A stretch of DNA of 64,000 nt, taken from contig NZ_CP016756.1 of NCBI RefSeq assembly GCF_001700965.1, forward strand, positions 248,001-312,000, written 5' to 3'. The notes beneath the pieces are model-generated. The model did not search any database. It saw only the letters and a list, made by a program, of their open reading frames with translations, and was not told the origin of the DNA. How positions within the stretch are numbered: the first letter of the stretch is position 1; every line of letters begins with the position of its first letter. Below, in pieces: positions 18,823 through 27,029 of the stretch. The position numbers and the translations under genes were made by a program. The stretch is from Stenotrophomonas nitritireducens. GTDB taxonomy: Bacteria > Pseudomonadota > Gammaproteobacteria > Xanthomonadales > Xanthomonadaceae.

Positions 18823-20040
18823 ATGCACAGGCGCCACGATCTGGATTGGCTGCGGGTAATCGCTTTTGGCCTGCTGGTGATCTACCACGTCGGCATGTAC
18901 TACGTGAGCTGGGACTGGCATGTCAAAAGCCCGGCAGCGAGCATCGCGGCGGAGCCATTAATGCTGTTGACCTCGCCGTGGCGGATGTCACTGCTGTTCC
19001 TGATTTCGGGCGTTGCTACCGCTTTCATGATTGAACGCCGGCCTGCCGGCCTGCTGCGTCATCGCTCGCGGCAGCTGCTGCTGCCGCTGCTGTTCGGGAT
19101 GGCGGTGATCGTGCCGCCGCAGGCCTATTACCAGGTAGTCGAACAACTGCCCGGCGGCTACAACGAATCGTACTGGGCGTTCTACGGCAAGTATCTCAGC
19201 GGCTACCACGGCTTCTGTGACGGCGATGGTTGCCTGCGCCTGCCCACCTGGAACCACCTCTGGTTCCTGCCGTATCTCTGGACCTATACCGTGCTGGCGT
19301 GGCTGCTGTGGCGGCTGCTGCCGGCAACCGCCCTGCAGCGCCTGCGGCAATGGGCCGGCATGGCCCTGCACGGCTGGGGCGCACTGCTTGTGCCGGTGCT
19401 GGTTCTGGCGGCCGCGCGCCTGCTGCTGGTCAACCGCTTCGAGCAGACCCATGCCTTGGTTGATGACTGGTACAACCATGCCCAGTACGCCAGCGTCTTT
19501 CTGATCGGGTTCCTGGCTGCCTTCAGCACCGGCTTCTGGGAATCCCTGCAGCGCCTGCGCTGGCAGTCACTGGCCTTGGCCGCACTCGGTTACGCCGCAC
19601 TGATCCATGTCTGGTATTTCGCCGGCTACAACGATGCGCAACCGCCGCCGCTGGAACTGCGGATGGCGCTGCGGGTTGTCTGGGCGGTGGATCAATGGTG
19701 CGCGATCGCCGCATTGCTGGGCTTTGCCTACCGGTTGCGCCATGCAGACAGCCCGCTGCTTCGCTATCTCACCCTGGCCGTGTTCCCGCTTTACATCCTG
19801 CACCAGAGCGTGATCGTGGTGCTGGCGCACAAACTCAAGCCGTTGCAGCTTGAACCCGGCATCGAGGCGGTGATCCTGATCGCGGCCACCTTCGTCCTGT
19901 GCCTGGTCGCGTTCGAACTGATCCGGCGCTGCGCGCCGCTGCGCCCGCTGTTCGGGCTACCGGCAGCCGCTGCAGTACCCTCGATCCGGCCAGTGTCACA
20001 ACATGCAGGCGACCAGCCGACGACGTGCAACGATCGGTAG
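18823..20040 (+). CDS. Acyltransferase 3 (OafA/OpgC-like) integral membrane protein
   Basis: A 405-residue polytopic inner-membrane protein with about ten helices. It opens RRHDLDWLRVIAFGLLVIYH, the typical first helix of the acyltransferase-3 family with its conserved catalytic-type His. It continues with SPWRMSLLFLISGVATAF and NHLWFLPYLWTYTVLAWLLW, and ends with FPLYILHQSVIVVLAHKL, also conserved in OpgC-type members. The family moves acyl groups from the cytoplasm onto sugars or glucans in the periplasm. The substrate is unknown; similarity to OpgC (succinylation of glucans) is only in layout. A hydrophilic 30-residue tail ends the protein. It is divergent from the LytTR gene and convergent with the desaturase. 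Confidence 0.85.
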   Translation: MHRRHDLDWLRVIAFGLLVIYHVGMYYVSWDWHVKSPAASIAAEPLMLLTSPWRMSLLFLISGVATAFMIERRPAGLLRHRSRQLLLPLLFGMAVIVPPQAYYQVVEQLPGGYNESYWAFYGKYLSGYHGFCDGDGCLRLPTWNHLWFLPYLWTYTVLAWLLWRLLPATALQRLRQWAGMALHGWGALLVPVLVLAAARLLLVNRFEQTHALVDDWYNHAQYASVFLIGFLAAFSTGFWESLQRLRWQSLALAALGYAALIHVWYFAGYNDAQPPPLELRMALRVVWAVDQWCAIAALLGFAYRLRHADSPLLRYLTLAVFPLYILHQSVIVVLAHKLKPLQLEPGIEAVILIAATFVLCLVAFELIRRCAPLRPLFGLPAAAAVPSIRPVSQHAGDQPTTCNDR

Positions 20041-20094
20041 TTCCCGCTTGGCGCTATCGCCCCGGCCGCGTGATACGCGCCGGGGCTAGGCGCC

Positions 20095-21222
20095 TCAGCC
20101 CGCCTCGGCCTGCGGCGTGGCCACCAGCGGCCGTTCCGGCGCCGGCTTGCTGGGGAAGGCATGACGCAGGATGCGCCACATCACCTGGCCGAACTGGCGC
20201 GGCAACGAACCGGTGTTGTAGTGCTGGCCGTAGCGCGCGCAGATGGCCTTAACTTCCACTGCCATCGCCGCGTAGCGGTTGGCCGGGATATCCGGGTAGA
20301 AGTGGTGTTCGATCTGATGGCTGAGGTTGCCGGTCATCACGTCCATCCACTTGCCGCCGGTCAGGTTGGACGAGCCGCGCAGCTGACGCAGGTACCAATG
20401 GCCACGGCCTTCATTGCGGACACATTCCTTGGGGAAGGTCTCGGCATCGGCAGTGAAGTGGCCACAGAAGATCACCACGTAGGTCCACACATTGCGCATG
20501 ACATTGGCCGCCACATTGCCCAGCAGCACCGGCAGGAAGAACGGGCCTGCCAGTGCCGGGAACAGCACGTAGTCCTTCAATATCTGCAGCGAGGCCTTGC
20601 GGCCCACCGGACGCGCCTGCTTCCACAGCTGGCGCAGGGTCATCTTGCCGACCAACACCCGGCCGATACGCAGATCCTGTATGGCGATACCCCACTCGAA
20701 CAGCAGCGCGAACACCACCGCGACGAAGGGCTGGGCCAGGAAGAACGGGTGCCAGCGCTGCTCGGGGAAGATCCGCAACAGGCCGTAGCCAATGTCGTCA
20801 TCCAGGCCCCGCACATTGGTATAGGTGTGGTGACGGAAGTTGTGGGTCTTGCGCCAGTTCTCCGAGGTACCGGCGATATCCCATTCGTAGGTCTTGCCCT
20901 GCAGCTGCGGGTCACCCATCCAGTCGTACTGGCCATGGATGATGTTGTGCGCCAGCTCCATGTTCTCCAGGATCTTGGACAAGCCCAGCAGCAGCACACC
21001 GGCGATCCACGCTGGCACCAGCACGCTGTGCACGAACGCACCCAGGAACAGTAGCGCCCGTCCGGCAACGCCGGTCCAGCGCACCGCCGCTACGATCCGC
21101 CGGATGTAGCGGGCATCACTGGCACCCAGCAAGGCCTGGTGTTTTGCGCGTACGCCATCGAGTTCATCGCCAAAGGCCTGCAGTTCGGCGGGTGACAGCA
21201 CGCGGTTATGCACGGAAGACAT
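20095..21222 (-). CDS. Membrane fatty acid (acyl-CoA/acyl-lipid) desaturase
   Basis: Introduces a cis double bond into acyl chains in the membrane, using electrons from the reductase encoded just upstream. 375 residues. Three histidine boxes bind the di-iron centre: HNIIH (92-96), HNFRHH (127-132) and HQIEHH (302-307). The HQIEHH form is shared with linoleoyl-CoA-type and DesA3-like desaturases. Membrane helices surround residues 55-85 and 175-260. Start ATG 21222 is three bases after the reductase stop, with GGAG nine bases upstream. The pairing with an oxidoreductase and a FabR/DesT-type repressor parallels the Pseudomonas desCB locus; regiospecificity is not known. Confidence 0.92.
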   Translation of the reverse strand: MSSVHNRVLSPAELQAFGDELDGVRAKHQALLGASDARYIRRIVAAVRWTGVAGRALLFLGAFVHSVLVPAWIAGVLLLGLSKILENMELAHNIIHGQYDWMGDPQLQGKTYEWDIAGTSENWRKTHNFRHHTYTNVRGLDDDIGYGLLRIFPEQRWHPFFLAQPFVAVVFALLFEWGIAIQDLRIGRVLVGKMTLRQLWKQARPVGRKASLQILKDYVLFPALAGPFFLPVLLGNVAANVMRNVWTYVVIFCGHFTADAETFPKECVRNEGRGHWYLRQLRGSSNLTGGKWMDVMTGNLSHQIEHHFYPDIPANRYAAMAVEVKAICARYGQHYNTGSLPRQFGQVMWRILRHAFPSKPAPERPLVATPQAEAG

Positions 21223-21225
21223 GAC

Positions 21226-22287
21226 TTACAGCTCCAGGGTCAGATCGGTACTGGCGCTGTTGACGCACAGTTTGAGCGGAACGGAAGGCTCGCTGGCGTA
21301 ATCGCCGGTCAGCGTATGCCGGGTGATACCCGAGGTTTTGCCACAGACACAGGTATTGCAGATGCCCATGCGGCAACCGCTGGCCGGCTGGATGCCGGCC
21401 GCTTCCAGCGCCGGCAACAAGGCCACGCCGCGCGCTATGGTCAGGGTGCGTCCGCTCTTGAGCAGCTGCACCTGCACACTGCCCTGCTCCACCTCGGCCA
21501 GCTGCGGCGTGCTGAATGCCTCGCTGTCGAACTGCGCAACCTGCGACTGCAGGCGCGTACGCGCCGCATCGACAAAGCCGCCCGGGCCGCACGCCAGTAC
21601 ATGCGCGCCGGCCAGTTCGCCGATATCGGCAAGGTCGTAGCTGTCTATCCGCACGGCCGGCGCAACGGCATCACCGGTCACGGCCAGATGCAGTCGGAAC
21701 CCAGGATGCTGCGCCGCAATGGTGTGGAACTCGTCGACAAAGCACAGCTGCTCGCGCTGGCGCGCCCAGTAGATCAGATCGACCTGGCCGGGCATGCCCT
21801 GATCAGCAAGCTGGCGCAACAAGGCGCGCATCGGGGTAATGCCACTGCCTGCGGCCAATAGCAGCAGTCTCGGCACGGGCTTGGGCGGCAACAGCATCTG
21901 CCCAAAGGCCTGCCCCAGCCCGAACACATCGCCCACCGCGGCATCGTCGGCCAGATGCTGACTGAGCTTGCCGCCGGCGATGCGCTTGATGGTGATTGCC
22001 AGGCGGCCGTCTTCAAGCACGGTCGGGCTGTAGCTGCGGGTGGTGGCGCGCCCATCCAGCTCGACCGACACATTCACGTGTTGCCCGGCCTGCAACCCCC
22101 GGAAATGTCGGTTGGGCTGCAGCTCAAGGGTTACCGCATCGGCGCTGGCGTTATATCGGGCCACCAATCGCGCCAGCGGCCGCCGCAGCGTCCACAGCGG
22201 GTGCACCCGGGTAGACCAGAAATCAAAGAAACCTTCGCTCAGCCACGGGATCGGCGGCGGCGTGATATTGCGGTAGACGGCACTCAT
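21226..22287 (-). CDS. Ferredoxin reductase-like oxidoreductase (FAD, NAD(P)H, C-terminal 2Fe-2S) for the desaturase
   Basis: Electron-transfer partner of the desaturase; 353 residues. An FAD-binding domain (about 45-145) contains RSYSP (FAD contact), an NAD(P)-binding domain contains LLLAAGSGITPMRALLRQL and VLACGPGGFV, and a plant-type ferredoxin domain follows with cluster ligands C305, C310, C313 and C341 (CRMGICNTC...LKLC). The domain order FAD-NAD-2Fe2S matches DesB-type and Rv3230c-type reductases. The start codon is ATG 22287, facing the regulator gene across 92 bp, so this is the first gene of the operon and the desaturase is second. Confidence 0.92.
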   Translation of the reverse strand: MSAVYRNITPPPIPWLSEGFFDFWSTRVHPLWTLRRPLARLVARYNASADAVTLELQPNRHFRGLQAGQHVNVSVELDGRATTRSYSPTVLEDGRLAITIKRIAGGKLSQHLADDAAVGDVFGLGQAFGQMLLPPKPVPRLLLLAAGSGITPMRALLRQLADQGMPGQVDLIYWARQREQLCFVDEFHTIAAQHPGFRLHLAVTGDAVAPAVRIDSYDLADIGELAGAHVLACGPGGFVDAARTRLQSQVAQFDSEAFSTPQLAEVEQGSVQVQLLKSGRTLTIARGVALLPALEAAGIQPASGCRMGICNTCVCGKTSGITRHTLTGDYASEPSVPLKLCVNSASTDLTLEL

Positions 22288-22308
22288 GGCTGCACTATAC
22301 GGCCGAGC

Positions 22309-22332
22309 ATACAGCTGTGTATACAGTTGTAT
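22309..22332. promoter_or_regulatory. Operator-like dyad between desaturase operon and its FabR/DesT-type repressor
   Basis: ATACAGCTGTGT is followed directly by ATACAGTTGTAT: a 12-bp direct repeat with two mismatches that is also an imperfect 24-bp inverted repeat (20 of 24 positions symmetric by eye). It is AT-rich against its surroundings and lies 22 bp before the reductase start and 48 bp before the regulator start, where a TetR-type repressor would control both. Confidence 0.6.
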
Positions 22333-22379
22333 ATTCGCAGTACAGGCTATGATTCACAGACCTGACCGGCCAGAGCCCC

Positions 22380-23042
22380 ATGACAGCACGCGACCAGCCC
22401 CTGCCCGCACCTGACGACCTGCACCCTGCGCGCAAGGCCTCGATCTCGCGTGACGACCTGCTGGCCGCTGCGTTGTCGCTGATTGGCCCGCACCGCAGCG
22501 TGTCTACGCTCAGTCTGCGTGAGGTCGCGCGCGAGGCCGGCATCGCGCCCAATTCGTTCTATCGCCAGTTCCGTGACATGGACGAGCTGACGGTGGCACT
22601 GATCGATCTGGCCGGGCGGTCACTGCGCACCATCATCGGCCAGGCGCGGCTGCGCGCGGCCGACAGCAACCGCGGGGTGATTCGCCTGTCGGTGGAAACC
22701 TTCATGGAACAGTTGCGCGCAGACGACCGCCTGATGCACGTGCTGCTGCGCGAAGGCACCGCTGGCTCCGATGCGTTCAAGCAGGCGGTGGACCGCGAGC
22801 TGGAGTATTTCGAAGAAGAACTGAAGGCCGACCTGGTGCGCCTGGCCGCACTGGACGGCGCCACCCTGCACGAACCTGCGCTGGCCGCCAAGGCCATTAC
22901 CCGCCTGGTGTTCGCCATGGGCGGCAGCGCCATCGACCTGCCCGAAGAACGCGACCCGGAGCTGATCGAGCAGATGTCGCAAATGATCCGCATGATCATC
23001 ACCGGCGCGCGCGCGCTGGCACGGCATCCGGTCACCGACTGA
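22380..23042 (+). CDS. TetR-family repressor of unsaturated fatty acid genes (FabR/DesT type)
   Basis: A 220-residue dimeric repressor. The HTH region [20 protein letters not shown] then [16 protein letters not shown] (about 42-77) is nearly the FabR sequence as I recall it ([27 protein letters not shown]). The remainder follows the FabR plan: [38 protein letters not shown]. FabR and DesT sense the saturated/unsaturated acyl-CoA or acyl-ACP ratio. Here the gene is divergent from a desaturase operon, as desT is from desCB in Pseudomonas, so DesT-like control of desaturation is the best reading. ATG at 22380; no strong ribosome binding site is visible. Confidence 0.9.
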   Translation: [220 protein letters not shown]

Positions 23043-23063
23043 AAGCGGCGCGAATGCTGCCGG

Positions 23064-23219
23064 CTGTAGGAGCGGCATCAACCGCGAAGCCGGTTGTCGA
23101 CCAGGTCACCCACATTGGCGTAGTTTCGCCATGCTATGTGCACTGCTTTCTGTAGAGCGGAGCCATGCTCCGCTGGGGCTCTACCGATAAGACCTCTGCC
23201 GAGCATGGCTCGGCACTAC
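23064..23219. repeat. Single REP plus two SMAG-type palindromes
   Basis: A lone REP (TGTAGGAGCGGCATCAACC) at 23066 lacks an inverted partner. A GTAGAGCGGAGCCATGCTCC palindrome lies at 23152-23174, and CTGCCGAGCATGGCTCGGCA at 23196-23219. They fill the gap between the repressor gene and the convergent DUF1615 gene. Confidence 0.8.
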
Positions 23220-23247
23220 AAAGGCCTCAGCCGGGCATGGAACGGCA

Positions 23248-24354
23248 CTACCGTTGCAGGCATTGGCGGTAGCGTGTGTCCACGCGGTTGGCGAACCATT
23301 CGGTGGTCAGCTCGCGGGTGATCTTGGGGCTGTCCAGGTGGATGCCCGGTATCACTGCGCGCGGCAACGTGGTGCCAGTCCGCGCATCGGCCAGCGCGAA
23401 CACCTGCGAATGCAGTGCGCTGTCACTGAATTCCAACCTGTCAGCCTGCGCAAGCGCGCGGCGGATCTGACGTTCATCCATACCCAACTGCGGAGCCAGG
23501 CTGCGCAACGCACGCTCGGTCTGCCCAGGCTTTTCCATTGGCGCATCCGGCAGCAGCAGATCGCCATCCAGCGCCAACGGCTGCCCGGTCAGCCGGCTCA
23601 GCGCACTCTGGAACGCGGCGTTGCGGCTGGCATAGCGGCCCGCGTTGTAATCGGCAAAACGATGCACCTTCTGCGTGTACGGCGTCTGGTAGCCAAGCAG
23701 ATGGGCGGTCCCGAAATACACACCACCGCGGCGGGTAAATACTTCATCACGAATGCTGCCCGTCACCGGATATGGATAGCCCTGCGCATTGGCCTGCGCA
23801 AAAGCGATGCTGACCTGCATCGCACCACCGGTCTGCACGGGATTCTTGCCGGCAAACAGGCGCTGCCCCATCGGCACCCGCCCAATGATCTCCTCATAAA
23901 GCTCACTGAGATCCCGCTCGCTGCGTACCTGCGCCAACTGTTGCGCGTAACTGCGGCCGTCGCTGGCCTTGACCTTCAAACCCGCTTCCACAAGCAGCGA
24001 GGGAACATGCAGCGCGGCCGCGCGGCGATCTATTTCAGCCCTGGCGATGCGCGGCAGGCCCGGCACCTCGGGATTGGCGCGGTAGCCGGACTCCTGCTCG
24101 ATCACCGCCAGCACCGCGCAGATGTTTTCCGCGTTTGCCGGCAGCTGCTGCGCAGCCAGCGCCGTCTGGATATCGGCCGCCCAGCCGGCGCGGTCCTCCA
24201 CCCGGGCCGGAATGCGACGCGCGATATCCGTGCGAACCACATCCGCAGAAGGGCCGGCCGGTGCCGCGGGCATGCTGCTGCAGCCGACCAGCAGTGCCAA
24301 GCCCGCGGCTGTCATCAGCAGACGCGGCCACACCATCACTCCCGTACCACGCAT
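23248..24354 (-). CDS. DUF1615-family lipoprotein
   Basis: A 368-residue exported lipoprotein: RLLMTAAGLALLVGC ends in a lipobox with Cys25. The mature part resembles DUF1615 proteins of Xanthomonas and Pseudomonas: NICAVLAVIEQESGYRANPE, with an SGY that recalls lysozyme-like folds, GRVPMGQRLFAGKNPVQTGG then AMQVSIAF, and VHRFADYNAGRYASRNAAFQ. The Glu in VIEQESGY and the later NAGRYASRN block look like a transglycosylase-type arrangement, though the family has no assigned function. ATG 24354 is used; ATG 24336 or the adjacent GTG is also possible. Divergent from another lipoprotein gene. Confidence 0.8.
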   Translation of the reverse strand: MRGTGVMVWPRLLMTAAGLALLVGCSSMPAAPAGPSADVVRTDIARRIPARVEDRAGWAADIQTALAAQQLPANAENICAVLAVIEQESGYRANPEVPGLPRIARAEIDRRAAALHVPSLLVEAGLKVKASDGRSYAQQLAQVRSERDLSELYEEIIGRVPMGQRLFAGKNPVQTGGAMQVSIAFAQANAQGYPYPVTGSIRDEVFTRRGGVYFGTAHLLGYQTPYTQKVHRFADYNAGRYASRNAAFQSALSRLTGQPLALDGDLLLPDAPMEKPGQTERALRSLAPQLGMDERQIRRALAQADRLEFSDSALHSQVFALADARTGTTLPRAVIPGIHLDSPKITRELTTEWFANRVDTRYRQCLQR

Positions 24355-24473
24355 GCCCGTACCCCGCGCTTCTCATCAATGCGCGACCCTAGCGCGTCCG
24401 CACCTGCCACGAAAGCACGGCGGTCGTTCAGCGTGGCACACTTGCGCGCAGGAACACCCGGAGCTGCAACGGA

Positions 24474-25445
24474 ATGCCAATGCCCCGCCCTCGCCGTCAT
24501 AGGCTGCTGAGCTGCCTCGTCGCCTTCCTGTTATTGACGGCCTGCGGCGAGAAGACCGAACAACAACAGCTGGACGCTCTGCGCGACAGCTTCACCTACA
24601 AGCGCTATCGGCAGGTCTCGCACAAGGGATTGCCCGCCGCCTATGCTACCTGGGCGCTGAGCAGCCAATTGACCAATGGGAAGCCGGTACCACCACTCAC
24701 CGAGGGTAACGAGTGCCTGGTGCACGCCCTGCTCGGCTACAGCGCACTGACCGCGAACCGCGGCACCCTGGCCATTGCCGAGGCCGACATCGTCGATGCC
24801 CTGCCGGCCTGCAAAGACCTGGATCAGATCAGTGCGGCACTACGCTCGGTGGCCTTCCAGCGCCTTGAGTGGCCGCAGCTGGCGCGCGCGCAAAGTGAAC
24901 TGGCAACCTACGGCGGCCCGCGCAGCAGTGTCGTCAATGCCGAGCAGGCGCTGGTGCAGGCCCTCGTCATCCATGCCGTGCTTGGCTATGCCGCGCTGGC
25001 AGACAAGGACGCTGCGCGCGCCCAGGTACACGTGGAAGCCATCGCGCTGATTCTGGAGCTGCCGTGGCTGATCGAGCTGGGCAACGCCGGGCTGGCAATC
25101 CAGCAGGGCGATCTGCGGCAGGGTCTGGTGGCACTGAAGCGGCTGTCCAATGATCCGCACGTCCCGGCCGAGGTGCGCGACTATCTGCAGCAGGTAATCG
25201 GCGAGATCGAAGCCGAGACCGGCAGCGTCGATTCTTCACTTTGGACTGCGCGCGTGTTCGCGATGATCGTGTGGCGCGAAGCACGCCTGCATGGCCCGCA
25301 GGGCATGCGCAGTCTTATCGGCTTCGTCGACCAGCAGAACGGCAAGCTGGGGCAGATGACCGAAGAGGGCAAGGGTATGCTCGCCGGTTGGTGGGACAGC
25401 GCACGCGAGCTGCTGCGCAGCGACAATCCAGGCAACAGCGATTGA
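24474..25445 (+). CDS. Uncharacterised lipoprotein, alpha-helical
   Basis: A 323-residue protein. The N-terminus PRPRRHRLLSCLVAFLLLTA is followed by Cys24 (LLTAC), a good lipobox. The mature part is helix-rich: VHALLGYSALTANRGTLAIA, VQALVIHAVLGYAALADKDA, IQQGDLRQGLVALKRLSNDP. These have the feel of TPR-like solenoid turns, ending with a helix that includes GMLAGWWDSARELLRSDNPG. GGAG precedes the ATG by ten bases. No catalytic motif is visible. I do not recognise the family; a scaffold role in the envelope is a guess. The 240 bp to the next gene hold nothing I can identify. Confidence 0.7.
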   Translation: MPMPRPRRHRLLSCLVAFLLLTACGEKTEQQQLDALRDSFTYKRYRQVSHKGLPAAYATWALSSQLTNGKPVPPLTEGNECLVHALLGYSALTANRGTLAIAEADIVDALPACKDLDQISAALRSVAFQRLEWPQLARAQSELATYGGPRSSVVNAEQALVQALVIHAVLGYAALADKDAARAQVHVEAIALILELPWLIELGNAGLAIQQGDLRQGLVALKRLSNDPHVPAEVRDYLQQVIGEIEAETGSVDSSLWTARVFAMIVWREARLHGPQGMRSLIGFVDQQNGKLGQMTEEGKGMLAGWWDSARELLRSDNPGNSD

Positions 25446-25685
25446 ACCTTGCCACCCGTGGCGGCAGTTTCGACTGCAGCTTCGGTGGTGGCTTGCATGC
25501 CAGCGCGGCCAAGGTGCGCACCGAAACCTCCGCTGCGGCAAGCGGCTTGAACAACGCTTGGCGCCTGTCATTCGGCCGATAGGCTACTGTGCCGCGCCAA
25601 CGCAGCGCTCAACAGCCAATGACCAGCGCGCCGGCGCCAAGGTCTGGCTTTGGGTTAGGCTGGCGCTCCTGCCCACCCCGGTTCC

Positions 25686-26468
25686 ATGCACTTGAGAACG
25701 GTACACGCCACCCGCTACATCACCCCGCTGCGCGAAGGCGGTTCACTGCCAGCGGTGATCGAGGCCGATGACGATGGCATGTATGTCATCAAGTTCCGCG
25801 GCGCAGGCCAAGGCCCCAAGCCCTTGATCGCCGAACTGGTGGCCGGCCGGCTTGCCCAGGTGCTTGGGCTGCCGATGCCGGACATCGCATTGGTGGAACT
25901 GGATCGGGAGTTTGCCCGCACCGAACCGGACCCTGAGATCCAGGATCTGATCCGCGCCAGCGAGGGCATCAACCTGGGCAGCGACTACCTGCCCGGTGCG
26001 CTCAATTACGACCCGGCCGCGATGCAGCCCGATGCCGAGCTGGCCTCGCGCATCGTCTGGTTTGATGCCTACACCAGCAATGTCGACCGCACCGCCCGCA
26101 ACCCCAACCTGATGGTCTGGCACCGCAAGCTCTACCTGATCGATCATGGCGCCGCGCTGTACTTTCACCACGACTGGGAGAACGCCGGCGAAGCCTGCGG
26201 CAAACCTTTCGTCTTGATCCGTGACCATGTGCTGCTGCCATTTGCCAGCCGCATCGCCGAGGCCGACGCAACTCTGGCCCCCTTGCTGACCGACGCGGTC
26301 ATTGACGGCATCGTCGCGCAGATTCCGGACAGCTGGCTGCAGAGCGAGCCCAGCTTTGCCGATGCCGATGCCTATCGTTCGGCGTATGCCAGCTATCTGA
26401 AGCGCCGCCTGCAATTGCGCGACGCCTTTGTACAGGAGGCCATCCGTGCCCACGCTGCATACCTATGA
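25686..26468 (+). CDS. HipA-like kinase-fold protein
   Basis: A 260-residue cytoplasmic protein that reads as a minimal HipA-type Ser/Thr kinase. The N-lobe has MYVIKFRGAGQGPKPLIAEL (Lys36 in the ATP-lysine position) and GRLAQVLGLPMPDIALVELD. The catalytic segment is RIVWFDAYTSNVDRTARNPN (123-141), corresponding to the D-x(n)-N-x-D-R-x-x-x-N-N loop of HipA, and LIDHGAAL (151-158) stands where DFG would be. It lacks HipA's larger N-subdomain and has no HipB-like antitoxin next to it. The downstream DUF3037 gene overlaps it by 23 bases, so they are coupled. Target and toxicity are unknown. Confidence 0.75.
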   Translation: MHLRTVHATRYITPLREGGSLPAVIEADDDGMYVIKFRGAGQGPKPLIAELVAGRLAQVLGLPMPDIALVELDREFARTEPDPEIQDLIRASEGINLGSDYLPGALNYDPAAMQPDAELASRIVWFDAYTSNVDRTARNPNLMVWHRKLYLIDHGAALYFHHDWENAGEACGKPFVLIRDHVLLPFASRIAEADATLAPLLTDAVIDGIVAQIPDSWLQSEPSFADADAYRSAYASYLKRRLQLRDAFVQEAIRAHAAYL

Positions 26469-26838
26469 CTACGCGGTCATCCGCGTGGTACCGCGGGTAG
26501 AGCGTGAGGAATTCATCAACGTTGGCGTCATCATCTCCTGCCCCAGCGCAGCCTATCTGCAGGCCGCCATCGAGGTTGATGTCGCGCGGCTGCGGGCGTT
26601 TGCCCCGCAGCTGGACCAGGCCGCCGTGCAACCCTGGCTGGATGCCATCGTCGCAATCTGCCAGGGAGCGCCCGGCGCGGGCCCCATCGCCCAGCTGCCG
26701 CCGCGCGCACGCTTCCACTTCCTCACCGCCAAGCGCAGCTCGGTGGTACAGACCTCGGTGACCCACGTCGGCCGCACCAGCAACCCGGCCGGGCTTGTCG
26801 AGCATCTGCTCGAGCGCATGGTGCGCACACCGCGCTGA
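26446..26838 (+). CDS. DUF3037 protein coupled to the HipA-like kinase
   Basis: A 130-residue protein. The GTG at 26446 is chosen because AGGAGG lies exactly six bases upstream, inside the end of the kinase gene; the product then starts VPTLHTYDYAVIRVVPRVER, as DUF3037 members do. The family core continues with EEFINVGVIISCPSAAYLQA, and later ARFHFLTAKRSSVVQTSVTH and LVEHLLERMV. It overlaps the kinase by 23 bases in another frame. DUF3037 genes commonly sit next to HipA-like genes (my recollection, not checked here). Function unknown; partner, substrate or antidote of the kinase are all open. Confidence 0.8.
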   Translation: MPTLHTYDYAVIRVVPRVEREEFINVGVIISCPSAAYLQAAIEVDVARLRAFAPQLDQAAVQPWLDAIVAICQGAPGAGPIAQLPPRARFHFLTAKRSSVVQTSVTHVGRTSNPAGLVEHLLERMVRTPR

Positions 26839-26862
26839 GTCGTCGCCAGCCAGTCAACAGCC

Positions 26863-26964
26863 GTAGAGCGGAGCATGCTCCGCTGCGGCCTTACCAGTAG
26901 TGCCGAGCCATGCTCGGCAGAGGCGTTCCCGGTAGAGCCTCTGCCGAGCATGGCTCGGCACTAC
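26863..26964. repeat. Three SMAG-type palindromes
   Basis: GTAGAGCGGAGCATGCTCCG at 26863, GTAGTGCCGAGCCATGCTCG at 26897 and its inverse CTGCCGAGCATGGCTCGGCA at 26941. The last two form a head-to-head pair. Confidence 0.85.
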
Positions 26965-26984
26965 AGAGATGCGCACGACAGAAC

Positions 26985-27008
26985 AAAGCCGGGCAACGCC
27001 CGGTTTTA
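26985..27008. terminator. Bidirectional terminator between DUF3037 and TonB-like genes
   Basis: AAAGCCGGGC / GCCCGGTTTT with a 3-base loop; T-run on the plus strand and AAA giving a T-run for the minus strand. It lies 22 bases past the TonB-like stop. Confidence 0.8.
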
Positions 27009-27029
27009 TTCATCCTTTCGGTGCGAGAT

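Noticed and set aside
25446..25685. A small gene or RNA between the orphan lipoprotein and HipA-like genes
   Set aside because: There is no frame with a ribosome binding site, no strong hairpin and no terminator; I see nothing identifiable.
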